From: Caulobacter soli | Lineage (GTDB): Bacteria; Pseudomonadota; Alphaproteobacteria; Caulobacterales; Caulobacteraceae | Direction: 5' to 3' | Assembly (NCBI RefSeq): GCF_011045195.1 | Contig: NZ_CP049199.1 | Location: forward strand, 2,976,001-3,040,000 | DNA: 64,000 nt | Notes under the pieces: generated by a model | What the model was told of the DNA's origin: nothing | Seen by the model: the letters and a program-made list of their open reading frames with translations, nothing else | Database searches by the model: none | Translations under genes and position numbers: made by a program | Part shown: positions 9,020 to 17,684 of the stretch, piece by piece | Numbering within the stretch: position 1 is the stretch's first letter | Layout: each line of letters starts with the position of its first letter

Positions 9020-9044
9020 GGAACCGGCCCATGGGCGGCGTGTT
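9020..9044 (+). promoter_or_regulatory. Candidate EcfG/SigT-type promoter of the cyanophycin operon
   Basis: GGAAC at 9020-9024 is followed after 16 bases by TGTT at 9041-9044, close to the general-stress consensus GGAAC-N16/17-CGTT. A start of transcription near 9052 would give a 21-base leader before ATG 9073 and would exclude the ATG at 9031. One base of the -10 core differs. Confidence 0.4.
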
Positions 9045-9072
9045 CCTGCATCCCGTTCTCGCAGGTGACGAC

Positions 9073-9273
9073 ATGTACGACTATCCGATGGTGAGGTTCT
9101 CGATCGCCCCGACCGGCTTGGGCGCCTGGCTTTGGCGGACCTTCGATCAAAACGGCCAATTGCGCGCCCAAGGCCTAGCCGCCACCCGCAAGCTGGCGGC
9201 GGCCTTGGTGATCCGGGACATCGTGGCCCCCAATCAGGGCTGGAGTTCGCAGCTTTCGGCCAAGGCGGCCTAG
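9073..9273 (+). CDS. 66-residue hypothetical protein leading the cyanophycin operon
   Basis: A small protein starting MYDYPMVRFSIAP. A predicted beta hairpin (ARGs absent; AWLWRTFDQNGQLRAQGL) is followed by a helix (ATRKLAAALVIRDIVA). The pattern of Trp, D-x-N-G and a following basic helix resembles small uncharacterised alphaproteobacterial proteins of the DUF6894 size class, but I cannot place it. Its stop is one base before the cphA start, so translation is coupled to cphA. An in-frame ATG at 9031 would add 14 residues. A role with cyanophycin synthetase is inferred from position only. Confidence 0.6.
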   Translation: MYDYPMVRFSIAPTGLGAWLWRTFDQNGQLRAQGLAATRKLAAALVIRDIVAPNQGWSSQLSAKAA

Positions 9274-9274
9274 G

Positions 9275-12010
9275 ATGCGTGTCCTCGAGACGGCGACCTA
9301 TCGCGGGCCTCACCTCTACGCCGCGCGTCCCATGGTCCGCATCCAGCTCGACCTCGGTACGCTGGAGGCTTGGCCGACCAATCGGATCCCCGGTTTCACC
9401 GATCATTTGATGGTCGCCCTGCCCGGCCTGGAAGCTCACGGCTGTTCCTACAAGTCGCATGGCGGCCTGCTGCTGAGGATGCGCGAAGGCACTTGGCTCG
9501 GTCACGTGATCGAGCATGTGGCCCTGGAGCTGCAGAAGCTGTCGGGCTCGGAGGTCGGGCGCGGCAAGACCCGCTCGGTCAAGGGGCGTCCGGGCGTCTA
9601 CAACATTCTCTATGCCTACGAGGGCGAAGCCCTGGGCCGGGCCGCCGGTCGGGCCGCCATCGAACTGGTCCACAGCCTCCTGCCGCGCGACCTGCAAGGC
9701 GTGGAGGGCCTCGACCGAGTCGCACCGCCCTTCGGCGACCTGACGCCGCCGCTGTTCGACCTGAGACGCACCCTGGAGCAATTGCGGGCCATCGGCCGCC
9801 GCGAGACGCTCGGGCCAACCACGCGATCGCTCGTGCAGGAAGCTCGCCGCCGGGGCATCCCGGTCCAGCGCCTAGATGATCAAAGCCTCGTGCAACTGGG
9901 CTGGGGTGCGCGCCGAAAGCTGCTCCGGGCCAGCATCACCGGCCAGACCAGCCACATCGCCGTGGTCACCGCGGGCGATAAGGCCCTCACCAAGACCCTA
10001 CTCGCCGCCGCCGGCGTGCCCGTCCCCCGAGGCGGCGTCGTACGCACGCTCACCGAGGCGCTGGCCCAGGCCGAACGTATCAAGGGGCCGGTGGTGCTCA
10101 AGCCCCTGGACGGCAACCATGGTCGCGGCGTCAGCCTGGGCCTGGAAACCGCCGAGCAGGTGCGCTGGGGTTACGAACAGGCGATCAAGCACGGCCGCCG
10201 CGTCATCGTCGAGGAACAGTATGTCGGCCGCGACTACCGGATCCTCGTGGTCGGCGGCCAAGTGGTGGCCGTGGCCGAGCGGGTCCCGGCCCAGGTCGTC
10301 GGCGACGGTCGCGCCACCGTGGCGGACCTGATCGCGACCGTGAACCAGGACCCTCGGCGAGGCGTCGGCCACGAGCAGGTCATGACCCGCATTGTCATCG
10401 ACGATCAGGTTCGCGAGATGCTCGCCCGCGCCGGCCTTGGCCTGGACGACGTTCCGGAACAGGGAACGATGGTGGTCCTTCGCGCCACGGCCAACCTGTC
10501 GACCGGCGGCACGGCGATCGACCGCACCGACGAGATCCATCCCGACAACCTGAACATCGCCCGGCGCGCGGCCCTGACCGTGGGCCTGGATGTGGCCGGC
10601 ATCGACTTCATGGCGCCCGACATCGCCCGCTCGGTCCGCGAGACCGGCGGCGGCATCGTGGAGATCAACGCCGCTCCAGGCTTTCGCATGCATCTGGAGC
10701 CTTCGCAGGGCCAGCCCCGCGATGTGGCCAAGGCGGTCATCGCCGACCTCTTCCCGCCGGGCGCCCGCAGCCGCATCCCGATCGTCGCGGTCACCGGCAC
10801 CAACGGCAAGTCGACGGTGGTGCGCATGGTCGCTCGCATCGCCCGCGAGATGGGCAAGACGGTCGGCCTGACCAACACCACCGGCGTCTATGTCAATGAC
10901 GAAAAGATCCTCGAGGCAGACGCCAGCGGCCCCAAGAGCGCCCGCATGGTGCTGCGCGACCCCACAGTCGACGTCGCTGTGCTGGAGACCGCGCGCGGCG
11001 GCATGTTGCGCGAGGGCCTGGCTTTCGACCGCTGCGATGTCGGCGTGGTGCTGAACGTCACGGCCGACCACCTGGGTCTGAAGGGCGTCGACACGCTGGA
11101 GGACTTGGCGGCCGTCAAGTCGATCGTCACGGAATCGGTCTCGCGTCGCGGCGTCAGCGTCCTCAACGGCGACGATCCGCTGACCCTACGCATGGCGCGG
11201 CACGCCGGCGGACGGATCGGCTATTTCACCCTCGAAGGCGGGCCGGCAATGAGTCCCTTCCTGCAAAAGCACCAGGCCGAGGGCGGACTGCTGGTCGCGC
11301 TTGAGCCGTCCATCGGCGGCGGTGACATCGTCGTCTACGACAAGGGGCGACGCTGGCCGGTCGTGCGGGCCGACGAGATCCCCGCCACCTTGAACGGCCA
11401 AGCGCGGTTCAATACCGCCAACGCCCTGGCGGCGGTCGCCGCCGGACATGGCCTGGGCGCCACGCCGGAGGTCATGGCAAAGGCGTTGCGGGCCTTCACC
11501 TCCTCGCATGCGGAAAACCCTGGTCGGTTCAATGTCCACGACGCGCACGGCTTCCGGGTCATCGTCGATTACGCCCACAATCCCGGCGCCATGCGGGCGA
11601 TGGCTCAGTTGGTGGCTCAGCTTCGGCCCTCGGTCGGCCGGGTGATCGGCGCGGTCAGCATTCCCGGCGATCGCCGCGACGAGGACATCCTGGAGATGGG
11701 CGCGATCGCCGCGGAGATGTTCGACGACCTGATCTTCCGCGAGCGGCCCGACGGTCGCGGGCGTCCGTCCGGATCGGTGCTGTCCCTGCTGACCCAGGGC
11801 GCGCTGGAGGCCAGCTTCCCCGCCGAACGCCTGCATCGCATCTCCAGCGAGTCCCGCTCCGCCGACGCCGCCTTGCGCATGGCGCGGCCGGGCGACCTGG
11901 TCTTGCTCTTTCCCACGGCCGTCGAGGCGGTCTGGAACCAGGTAGTGACCTTCCAACCCGAACAACCCTCTCTCTCGCCAAACCCGCAACAGGATGTCGT
12001 CCATGTCTGA
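9275..12010 (+). CDS. cphA: Cyanophycin synthetase
   Basis: 911 residues, the usual length for CphA. It makes the arginine-aspartate polymer multi-L-arginyl-poly-L-aspartate by ATP-dependent addition of Asp to the backbone and Arg to each side chain. An N-terminal domain (about 1-200, with HVIEHVALELQKLSG) precedes an ATP-grasp domain (about 215-480, VVLKPLDGNHGRGVSLG and a C-terminal EINAAPGFRMH) and a Mur-ligase-like domain with P-loop VTGTNGKSTVVRM (about 505-517), DHLGLKGVDTLEDL and VDYAHNPGAM. Both active domains look complete. The 3' end overlaps the peptidase start. Confidence 0.96.
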   Translation: MRVLETATYRGPHLYAARPMVRIQLDLGTLEAWPTNRIPGFTDHLMVALPGLEAHGCSYKSHGGLLLRMREGTWLGHVIEHVALELQKLSGSEVGRGKTRSVKGRPGVYNILYAYEGEALGRAAGRAAIELVHSLLPRDLQGVEGLDRVAPPFGDLTPPLFDLRRTLEQLRAIGRRETLGPTTRSLVQEARRRGIPVQRLDDQSLVQLGWGARRKLLRASITGQTSHIAVVTAGDKALTKTLLAAAGVPVPRGGVVRTLTEALAQAERIKGPVVLKPLDGNHGRGVSLGLETAEQVRWGYEQAIKHGRRVIVEEQYVGRDYRILVVGGQVVAVAERVPAQVVGDGRATVADLIATVNQDPRRGVGHEQVMTRIVIDDQVREMLARAGLGLDDVPEQGTMVVLRATANLSTGGTAIDRTDEIHPDNLNIARRAALTVGLDVAGIDFMAPDIARSVRETGGGIVEINAAPGFRMHLEPSQGQPRDVAKAVIADLFPPGARSRIPIVAVTGTNGKSTVVRMVARIAREMGKTVGLTNTTGVYVNDEKILEADASGPKSARMVLRDPTVDVAVLETARGGMLREGLAFDRCDVGVVLNVTADHLGLKGVDTLEDLAAVKSIVTESVSRRGVSVLNGDDPLTLRMARHAGGRIGYFTLEGGPAMSPFLQKHQAEGGLLVALEPSIGGGDIVVYDKGRRWPVVRADEIPATLNGQARFNTANALAAVAAGHGLGATPEVMAKALRAFTSSHAENPGRFNVHDAHGFRVIVDYAHNPGAMRAMAQLVAQLRPSVGRVIGAVSIPGDRRDEDILEMGAIAAEMFDDLIFRERPDGRGRPSGSVLSLLTQGALEASFPAERLHRISSESRSADAALRMARPGDLVLLFPTAVEAVWNQVVTFQPEQPSLSPNPQQDVVHV

Positions 12011-12881
12011 GCCCTCGCCCTGGGCGATCATCGTGCACGGCGGGGCCAAGGCGATCCCGCCCGAGCAGGAACAGGCGCATCGCGACGGCTGCCTGCTGGC
12101 CCTGGCGGCAGGCCAGGCGATCCTGGAGGCCGGCGGTAGCGCCCTGGACGCCGTGGAGATGGCCGTGCGGGCCCTGGAAGACGATCCCACCTTCAACGCC
12201 GGCTACGGCGCCGTACCGAACGCCAAGGGCGAGATCGAGTGCGACGCGGCGATCATGGACGGCCAGACCCTGGCGGTCGGCGGCGTCGCGGCGGTGCAAC
12301 GTCTGCGTCATCCGATCTCCGTCGCAGCGCTCATGTTGCCCGAAGCGCCGGTACTGCTGATGGGCCATGGCGCCGAGTGTTTCGCCCGAGAACACGACGG
12401 CGAGCTGTGCGAATCCGGCGATCTGGTCGTCGAGCGGCCGGGCGATCCCGGCTGCGACACCGTCGGCTGCGTGGCCTTGGACATGAACGGCAACGTGGCG
12501 GCGGGCACCTCGACCGGCGGCCTGACCGGCTGTCACCAAGGCCGGGTCGGCGACTCTCCCCTGCCCGGCTGCGGCCTCTATGCCGACAACGCCGTGGGCG
12601 GGGTGTCGCTATCGGGCGACGGCGAGAGCCTGATCCGCACCACTCTGGCCGCGCGCCTGATGCACAGCCTGGAGGCCCTGCCTCCGGGCGAGGCCATTGC
12701 CGCCGCCCTGGTTCGCCTGGCGCGGGTCGGCGGCGAGGCCGGCCTGATCGTCATCGACGCCGACGGGCGCGTCGATTGGGGCCACAACAGCGCCCAGTTC
12801 GCCGTCGCCCACGCCCGCGCGGGACATCCCGCCCAGGCCTTCGTCAATCGGGCGCAAGACGCCCAGAAAGATCCCTCATGA
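12003..12881 (+). CDS. Isoaspartyl peptidase / L-asparaginase (Ntn hydrolase)
   Basis: 292 residues of the plant-type asparaginase family, which is made as a precursor and cleaves itself before a Thr that becomes the nucleophile. That Thr is at about 153 in CDTVGCVALD; GTSTGGLTGC and GCGLYADN follow. The N-terminus has VHGGAKAIP and the GYGAVPNAKGEIECDA substrate loop. Starting at ATG 12003 it overlaps the last eight bases of cphA. Placed between synthetase and cyanophycinase, it most likely splits the beta-aspartyl-arginine dipeptides that cyanophycinase releases into Asp and Arg. ATG 11994 is an alternative start. Confidence 0.92.
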   Translation: MSEPSPWAIIVHGGAKAIPPEQEQAHRDGCLLALAAGQAILEAGGSALDAVEMAVRALEDDPTFNAGYGAVPNAKGEIECDAAIMDGQTLAVGGVAAVQRLRHPISVAALMLPEAPVLLMGHGAECFAREHDGELCESGDLVVERPGDPGCDTVGCVALDMNGNVAAGTSTGGLTGCHQGRVGDSPLPGCGLYADNAVGGVSLSGDGESLIRTTLAARLMHSLEALPPGEAIAAALVRLARVGGEAGLIVIDADGRVDWGHNSAQFAVAHARAGHPAQAFVNRAQDAQKDPS

Positions 12882-13708
12882 CCGCCTCCCCCACCGCCGA
12901 AGGCCCGCTGATCATCATCGGGGGGCACGAGGACAAGGAGGGCGACAAGATCATCCTCAAAGCCGTCGCCGAGCGCCTCAAAGGCGGCCGGCTGGTGCTG
13001 GCCACGATCGCGTCCCATGCGCCGGAGGGCTATTTCGAGACGTACAAGAAAGCCTTCGAGCCGTTGGGCGTCACCGACCTCGTCGAGCTCTATGTCGACG
13101 ACCGGGCCGAGGCCCACGACGCCGGCAAGCTGGCCCTGCTGGACGGGGCGGCCGGGGTGTTCTTCTCCGGCGGTGACCAACTGCGGATCAGCAGCCAGAT
13201 CGGCGACACGCCCATCGAGGCGCGGATCCGGGAGATCTGGCGGGCCGGCGGCGTGCTGGCCGGCACCTCGGCGGGCGCCTCGGTGATGAGCGACACCATG
13301 ATGGTCCGCGGCGCCAGTTCCGAGACCCACCGGATCGGCGACCTGCAGATGGCGCCGGGTCTTGGCCTGGTGCGCGACGCCATCATCGACCAGCACTTCG
13401 CCGAGCGCGGCCGGATCGGGCGCCTGCTGGGCGCGGTCGCTCAAAGCCCGCGCGTGCTGGGGGTCGGCATCGACGAGGACACGGCCATCGTGGTCGAAGG
13501 CGACGACTTCAAGGTGATCGGCAGCGGGGCGGTCTACGTGGTCGACGCCGAGGGCGTCAGCGCGTCGAACATCGCCGAAGCCCGCGCCGAACGGGCCCTG
13601 TCGATGTTCGACGTCCGCCTGCATGTCCTGGCCAGCGGCGACGGGCTGAACCTGACGACACGACGACCGCACGGCCAGCCGCAAGCGCCGATGCCGGCGC
13701 AGACCTAG
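12878..13708 (+). CDS. cphB: Cyanophycinase
   Basis: 276 residues of peptidase family S51. Cyanophycinase is an exopeptidase that degrades cyanophycin to beta-Asp-Arg dipeptides. The nucleophile Ser sits in LAGTSAGASVMSD (about 130); IIIGGHEDKEGD at the N-terminus and FFSGGDQLRI (about 90) are typical, as is DQHFAERGRIGRLL with its conserved His. ATGA overlap with the peptidase stop shows translational coupling. The C-terminus ends in a short Pro/Gln-rich tail. Its stop overlaps that of the convergent methyltransferase. Confidence 0.95.
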   Translation: MTASPTAEGPLIIIGGHEDKEGDKIILKAVAERLKGGRLVLATIASHAPEGYFETYKKAFEPLGVTDLVELYVDDRAEAHDAGKLALLDGAAGVFFSGGDQLRISSQIGDTPIEARIREIWRAGGVLAGTSAGASVMSDTMMVRGASSETHRIGDLQMAPGLGLVRDAIIDQHFAERGRIGRLLGAVAQSPRVLGVGIDEDTAIVVEGDDFKVIGSGAVYVVDAEGVSASNIAEARAERALSMFDVRLHVLASGDGLNLTTRRPHGQPQAPMPAQT

Positions 13709-14628
13709 GCCAGGCGCCGGACGACGGCCCCGATAGCGGCGATGCGCTCGACATCGGCATAGGCCTCGCGCCGCAGCTCGCCGCCGAAGATGTCGGGATC
13801 GAGCTCCTCGTAGGTCAGGTGGTGGGGCGAGCCCGCCACCAAGCCCTCGAGGGCGGCGCGGAACGCATCGACGCCGCCGTCGAGGATGGCGCTGCCGGTG
13901 TAGAGCACGAACTTGCCGCCGGGCGCGAGACGCTCCATGGCCTGGGCGCTCCAGTCCAGGGCCAGGCGCGCGCCGTGCAGGTCGCCGCCGTCCTTGTAGG
14001 CCCGGCCGGAGTCGCCAGCGACATAGGGCGGATTGGCGACGATCAGGTCATAGGGCCCCTCCAGGGCCGCCATGCCGTCGCTGAGCCGGGCTTCGAACGC
14101 GACCCCGGCGTGGGCGACGTTGATCGAGGCCACGTCCAGGGCGCGGGGGTTGATGTCGCCGAGCGTGAGGCGCGCGTCTGGGAAGCGCTTGGCGGCCGCC
14201 AGTCCGCCCACGCCCGCGCCGCAGCCGATCTCCGCGATGGTGGCCACGCGATCGCCGGCCGTGGCTTGGGCGATCAGGCGAGCGAAGCGATAGGAGTCGG
14301 GACCCAGGAACACCGCGTCGCCGGCCGTGGCCGGAAAGGCCGAGTGCAGGAACAGCATCCCGTCCAGGCGCGACACCCGCACCCGGCTTATGAATCGCTC
14401 GCCCTCGAACGTCAGCACCTGCCCCGCCGCCAGCAGCTTGAAGAGTTCCGGATCCAGGTCCTGGCGATCGAAGGCCCGACTCCAGCCCAGGACGTCCCGC
14501 AACGGATCATCCTGCGCCGGCTTCCGCTCCGCCGCGCGGCGACAGACGGAAGGCGTGGGCGTGACGAAATCGTAGCCCTGGTCGTCCAACGCCGCCAGCA
14601 GGGCGCGGAGCGCCGATGATCTTTCCAA
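13705..14628 (-). CDS. SAM-dependent methyltransferase, HemK/PrmC-like class I
   Basis: 307 residues from a TTG start at 14628 that has GGGAGA seven bases upstream; the long open frame before it is unlike protein. A class I Rossmann fold is seen: motif I IGCGAGVGG, an acidic residue in LGDINPRAL and the NPPY motif in IVANPPYVAG, which marks N-methyltransferases acting on amide, ring or guanidine nitrogen. An N-terminal domain of about 130 residues precedes it. The true substrate may be a protein Gln, as for PrmC, but it is not the usual prfA-linked prmC. It is convergent with cphB, the two stop codons sharing a CTAG. Confidence 0.78.
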   Translation of the reverse strand: MERSSALRALLAALDDQGYDFVTPTPSVCRRAAERKPAQDDPLRDVLGWSRAFDRQDLDPELFKLLAAGQVLTFEGERFISRVRVSRLDGMLFLHSAFPATAGDAVFLGPDSYRFARLIAQATAGDRVATIAEIGCGAGVGGLAAAKRFPDARLTLGDINPRALDVASINVAHAGVAFEARLSDGMAALEGPYDLIVANPPYVAGDSGRAYKDGGDLHGARLALDWSAQAMERLAPGGKFVLYTGSAILDGGVDAFRAALEGLVAGSPHHLTYEELDPDIFGGELRREAYADVERIAAIGAVVRRLA

Positions 14629-14823
14629 GTGCGATCTCCCGGGTTCACACTGCGCGACCCCATCTTTTGATGCTCCCGGCGACGCGGGCCACCGGCGATT
14701 GTTCGGCGTCAGCGCCGCCCGTTCTGGGGCTGCGCGCGCGTCAGGGCGCGACCAGAGCCCGCGCCGCGCCCCTTTAAGCCCAAGCTCGCTCCCGCGTTCC
14801 CTCCGGCCACCGCTTGCCCGAGC

Positions 14824-14848
14824 GGAACAGCCATGGGGGCCAGCGGTT
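14824..14848 (+). promoter_or_regulatory. Candidate EcfG/SigT-type promoter upstream of the alpha/beta hydrolase
   Basis: GGAAC at 14824-14828 is followed after exactly 16 bases by GGTT at 14845-14848. The expected transcript start near 14856 lies about 32 bases before ATG 14888. The -10 core GGTT differs from the consensus CGTT in one base but is identical to those before the hemerythrin and SRPBCC genes. Confidence 0.45.
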
Positions 14849-14887
14849 AGGGTCGCACGCAAAACGCGTGTTTCCCGAAAGCCTGCA

Positions 14888-16072
14888 ATGCCCCTGATCA
14901 TCCTCGCGCGGATCGCGCTGTCGCTGCTGTCCCTCGGTATCCTGGCGGCGGGCGGCTACGCGCTGTGGTCCTGGTACGATGGGCATTGGATGCTCGACGC
15001 CGCGGGCCGGGCCGTCCATGTCCGTGACGACTGGCGGCTATGGCTGGGCGTCGGCCTGTTGGCCTGGTCCTTCCTGGGCCGCCTGGCGGTCATGCCGCTG
15101 CTGACCCATCGCGATACCGACCCCACCCGCCCCGAGCGCGGCGACGGCCAGTTCCTCGACAGCCCGACGGGCTCACGGCTCTATGTGGAGGTCCATGGCC
15201 CCGCCGACGGGCCGACCGTGATCCTGACCCACGGCTGGGGCCTGGACGGCACCATCTGGTTCTATCTCCGCCGCGCGCTGTCGACACGCTACCGAGTCAT
15301 CGTCTGGGACTTGGCCGGACTGGGGCGCTCTCACGCCGCGAAGGGGGCGGTGGACCTGTCCCACTTCGCGCGCGACCTGCAGGCGGTCATGGCCTTCGCC
15401 GGAACACCCGCCGTTCTGATCGGCCACAGCATCGGCGGCATGACCATCCAGACCCTGGTGCGCGACCATCCCGCCTCGACCCAACAGATGGCCGGCGTGG
15501 TGCTGGTCAACACCACTTTCACAAATCCCCTCAAGACCATGGCTCTAGCCCCGCTGGCCCAAGCCCTGCGCTGGCCCGTCCTCGAACCCGTCCTGCGGCT
15601 CGCCATCCTGTTTCAGCCCCTAGTGTGGCTCTCGGCGTGGCAAGGTTATCTGAGCGGTTCGGTCCATCTGGCCAACCGCCTGGGCTTCGCCAAGCACGTG
15701 ACGCGCAGCCAGCTTGAGCACACCACACTCCTGGCCACCCGCAACCCGCCCGCCGTGCTGGCGCGCGGCAACCTGGCGATGTTCGACTGGGACGCCGACG
15801 GCGCGTTGCAAGCCTTGACGACCCCCACCCTGATCCTGGCCGGCGACCAGGACATCGTCACCTTGAAGACGGCGAGCCAAGTTCTTTCGCGAGCCACGCC
15901 GGGCGGCCAGTTGTCCGTCGTCGCCGAGGCCAATCACATGGGCTTTCTTGAGCGGCATGAGGCCTACCTCGCGCAGATCGAGGCCTTCTGCCAGACCGTG
16001 TGGAGCCGCCCGTGGCCGGCCGCGTCCGGCGTGGAGACGATGGACGACGGCGGCCTCCTGGCCGGAGCGTGA
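14888..16072 (+). CDS. Membrane-anchored alpha/beta hydrolase
   Basis: 394 residues. Two hydrophobic segments (about 5-27 and 45-70) anchor it in the membrane; the alpha/beta-hydrolase domain follows from about 95. VILTHGWGLDGTIW forms the oxyanion region, the nucleophile Ser is in LIGHSIGGM (about 182), the acid is in LAGDQDIVT and the His in EANHMGFLERHE. The substrate is unknown. ATG 14888 is chosen because it starts the first membrane helix; the open frame before it is shadow sequence. The next gene starts two bases after the stop, so they form an operon. Confidence 0.85.
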   Translation: MPLIILARIALSLLSLGILAAGGYALWSWYDGHWMLDAAGRAVHVRDDWRLWLGVGLLAWSFLGRLAVMPLLTHRDTDPTRPERGDGQFLDSPTGSRLYVEVHGPADGPTVILTHGWGLDGTIWFYLRRALSTRYRVIVWDLAGLGRSHAAKGAVDLSHFARDLQAVMAFAGTPAVLIGHSIGGMTIQTLVRDHPASTQQMAGVVLVNTTFTNPLKTMALAPLAQALRWPVLEPVLRLAILFQPLVWLSAWQGYLSGSVHLANRLGFAKHVTRSQLEHTTLLATRNPPAVLARGNLAMFDWDADGALQALTTPTLILAGDQDIVTLKTASQVLSRATPGGQLSVVAEANHMGFLERHEAYLAQIEAFCQTVWSRPWPAASGVETMDDGGLLAGA

Positions 16073-16074
16073 TC

Positions 16075-16725
16075 ATGACCCGATGGCTCAAGAACAACGG
16101 CCTCACCATCGTCCTGATGGTGATGTTCGCCGCCAGCTTTGTCGGCCAGTGGCTGACGGGCTGGCGCGTGGCCGTCGAGGACCTGCAGCGCCATGGCCAG
16201 GCCGTCATCGGCCCCTGGGCCTATCTCTCAGACCCGATGTTCATCTCGACGGTGTTCGAAAACTGGGAGAGCGAGTTCCTGCAGATGGCGGTTTATGTCG
16301 TGCTGACCGCCTTCCTGATCCAGCGCGGCTCGTCGGAGTCGAAGGATCCCGACGCGCCCGAGCGTGATCGCCTTCCCAGCCAGGATTCCAAGGCTCCTCG
16401 CCTGGCGCGGGTCGGCGGCGCGGCCGGTTGGCTCTACGCTCATTCACTGGGCATCGCCCTGGGCCTGCTGTTCCTGGCCTCGTTCGTCCTGCATTGGACG
16501 TTCAGCGCCAAGGCCGCGGCCCAGGAGGCCGCCGAGCATGGCCAGGCCGGGGCGTCCACCCTGGCCTATCTCGGCGATCCGCAGTTGTGGTTCGAGTCCT
16601 TCCAGAACTGGCAGAGCGAGTTCCTATCGACCGCCGCCCTGGTCGTGCTGTCGATCGTCCTGCGACAGAGGAATTCGCCGGAGTCCAAGCCTGTCGCCGC
16701 GCCCGACAGCCAGACCGGCGCCTAG
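16075..16725 (+). CDS. DUF6766-like membrane protein with internal duplication
   Basis: 216 residues made of two similar halves. Each half has a transmembrane helix with SFVxxW, a loop with EHGQA or RHGQA, then AYLxDPxxxxxxFxNWxSEFL, a second transmembrane helix and a basic/Ser linker with SSESK or SPESK. That gives four membrane helices and two copies of a conserved extracytoplasmic or cytoplasmic loop. The pattern fits the uncharacterised family DUF6766, common in soil bacteria. It is co-transcribed with the hydrolase, so joint stress-linked expression is likely if the upstream promoter is real. Confidence 0.72.
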   Translation: MTRWLKNNGLTIVLMVMFAASFVGQWLTGWRVAVEDLQRHGQAVIGPWAYLSDPMFISTVFENWESEFLQMAVYVVLTAFLIQRGSSESKDPDAPERDRLPSQDSKAPRLARVGGAAGWLYAHSLGIALGLLFLASFVLHWTFSAKAAAQEAAEHGQAGASTLAYLGDPQLWFESFQNWQSEFLSTAALVVLSIVLRQRNSPESKPVAAPDSQTGA

Positions 16726-16733
16726 CCGCCGGC

Positions 16734-17468
16734 TCAGACCGGGTCGCTCTGCAAGCGCAGATAGGCCGGATCGAACTGTCCCAGCTTCACCAGGCTGTCC
16801 CAGTCGGGAATGGTGACCACGCCCGACTTCCATTCCAGCAGCCCCTGCTGGCGCAGGTCGGCCAGGACGCGATTGACGTGCACGGGCGTCAGGCCCAGCA
16901 CGTCGCCGAGATCGGCCTGGGTCATCGGGTTGCTGAACTGATGATCCCGGGCCAGTCCCGCGCCTTCCAGCCGGCAATAGAGTTCGCAGGCCAGATGAGC
17001 CAGTCGGCTGGCCGCGTTCTGTTGGCCCATGGTCACCAGCCATTGGCGATGGATCGCGCCGTCGACCACGGTCTCGAGCCACAGCAAGCGCGTCAGGTGC
17101 GGATGGTTTTCGGTCAACCGGCGCAGGTCGGCATGGGGGGCGGGCGCGACGACGCAGTCGCCAAGCGCCACCACGCCGTGATCCATCTGGCGCATCAGCA
17201 AGCTATGAAGGTCGATGAAGTCGCCGGGAACGTTGACCTCGGTCAATTGCCGGCCGCCATCCACGGTCAGGCTGTAACGGGCGCAGAAGCCGCTGATCAG
17301 AAGGGTGCTGAAGCTGGGGCGATCCCCCGGCTCGACCAGTAGCCCTCCGGCCGGCACATGCCGTTCAGGCCCGAGCAGCGTCGCGAGCGCGTCGCGCTCA
17401 GCGCTCGAGAGAGCGTCGCGACGCGCCAGCTTGTGAACCAGGGGCGTGATCGTCGGTGATGAGGACAT
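16734..17468 (-). CDS. Crp/Fnr-family transcriptional regulator
   Basis: 244 residues with a cyclic-nucleotide-binding-like barrel (VPAGGLLVEPGDRPSF, then FIDLHSLLM) and a winged-helix DNA-binding domain with the recognition helix LTPVHVNRVLADLR near residue 190. No Fnr cysteines are seen. ATG 17468 gives the normal length; an upstream ATG at 17537 would add 23 residues of poor character. It is divergent from another Crp-like gene across 216 bases, so the two may control a shared promoter region. The effector is not known. Confidence 0.86.
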   Translation of the reverse strand: MSSSPTITPLVHKLARRDALSSAERDALATLLGPERHVPAGGLLVEPGDRPSFSTLLISGFCARYSLTVDGGRQLTEVNVPGDFIDLHSLLMRQMDHGVVALGDCVVAPAPHADLRRLTENHPHLTRLLWLETVVDGAIHRQWLVTMGQQNAASRLAHLACELYCRLEGAGLARDHQFSNPMTQADLGDVLGLTPVHVNRVLADLRQQGLLEWKSGVVTIPDWDSLVKLGQFDPAYLRLQSDPV

Positions 17469-17684
17469 GGCGCTCAGGGACGCTGCGTCCCCCCTCTGGG
17501 TCAAGGCCGAATGGTCGGCCGATCGATCGCACATCAAATGATAGGTCGAACTAACCTAGATCAACGCCCGCCTCCGCCGCGCCTCCTAGGGTGCGCCGAT
17601 CACGGAGGCGGTTGTGTCGACCAGATCTACCGAACGCGGCGGAACAGTCAGGGTTCAATGGCCGTCCGCCGGGAAGGGGCCGGT

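Noticed and set aside
12239..12877. Upstream extension of the cyanophycinase frame
   Set aside because: The extension is a shadow of the peptidase gene; the real start is the ATG overlapping its stop.
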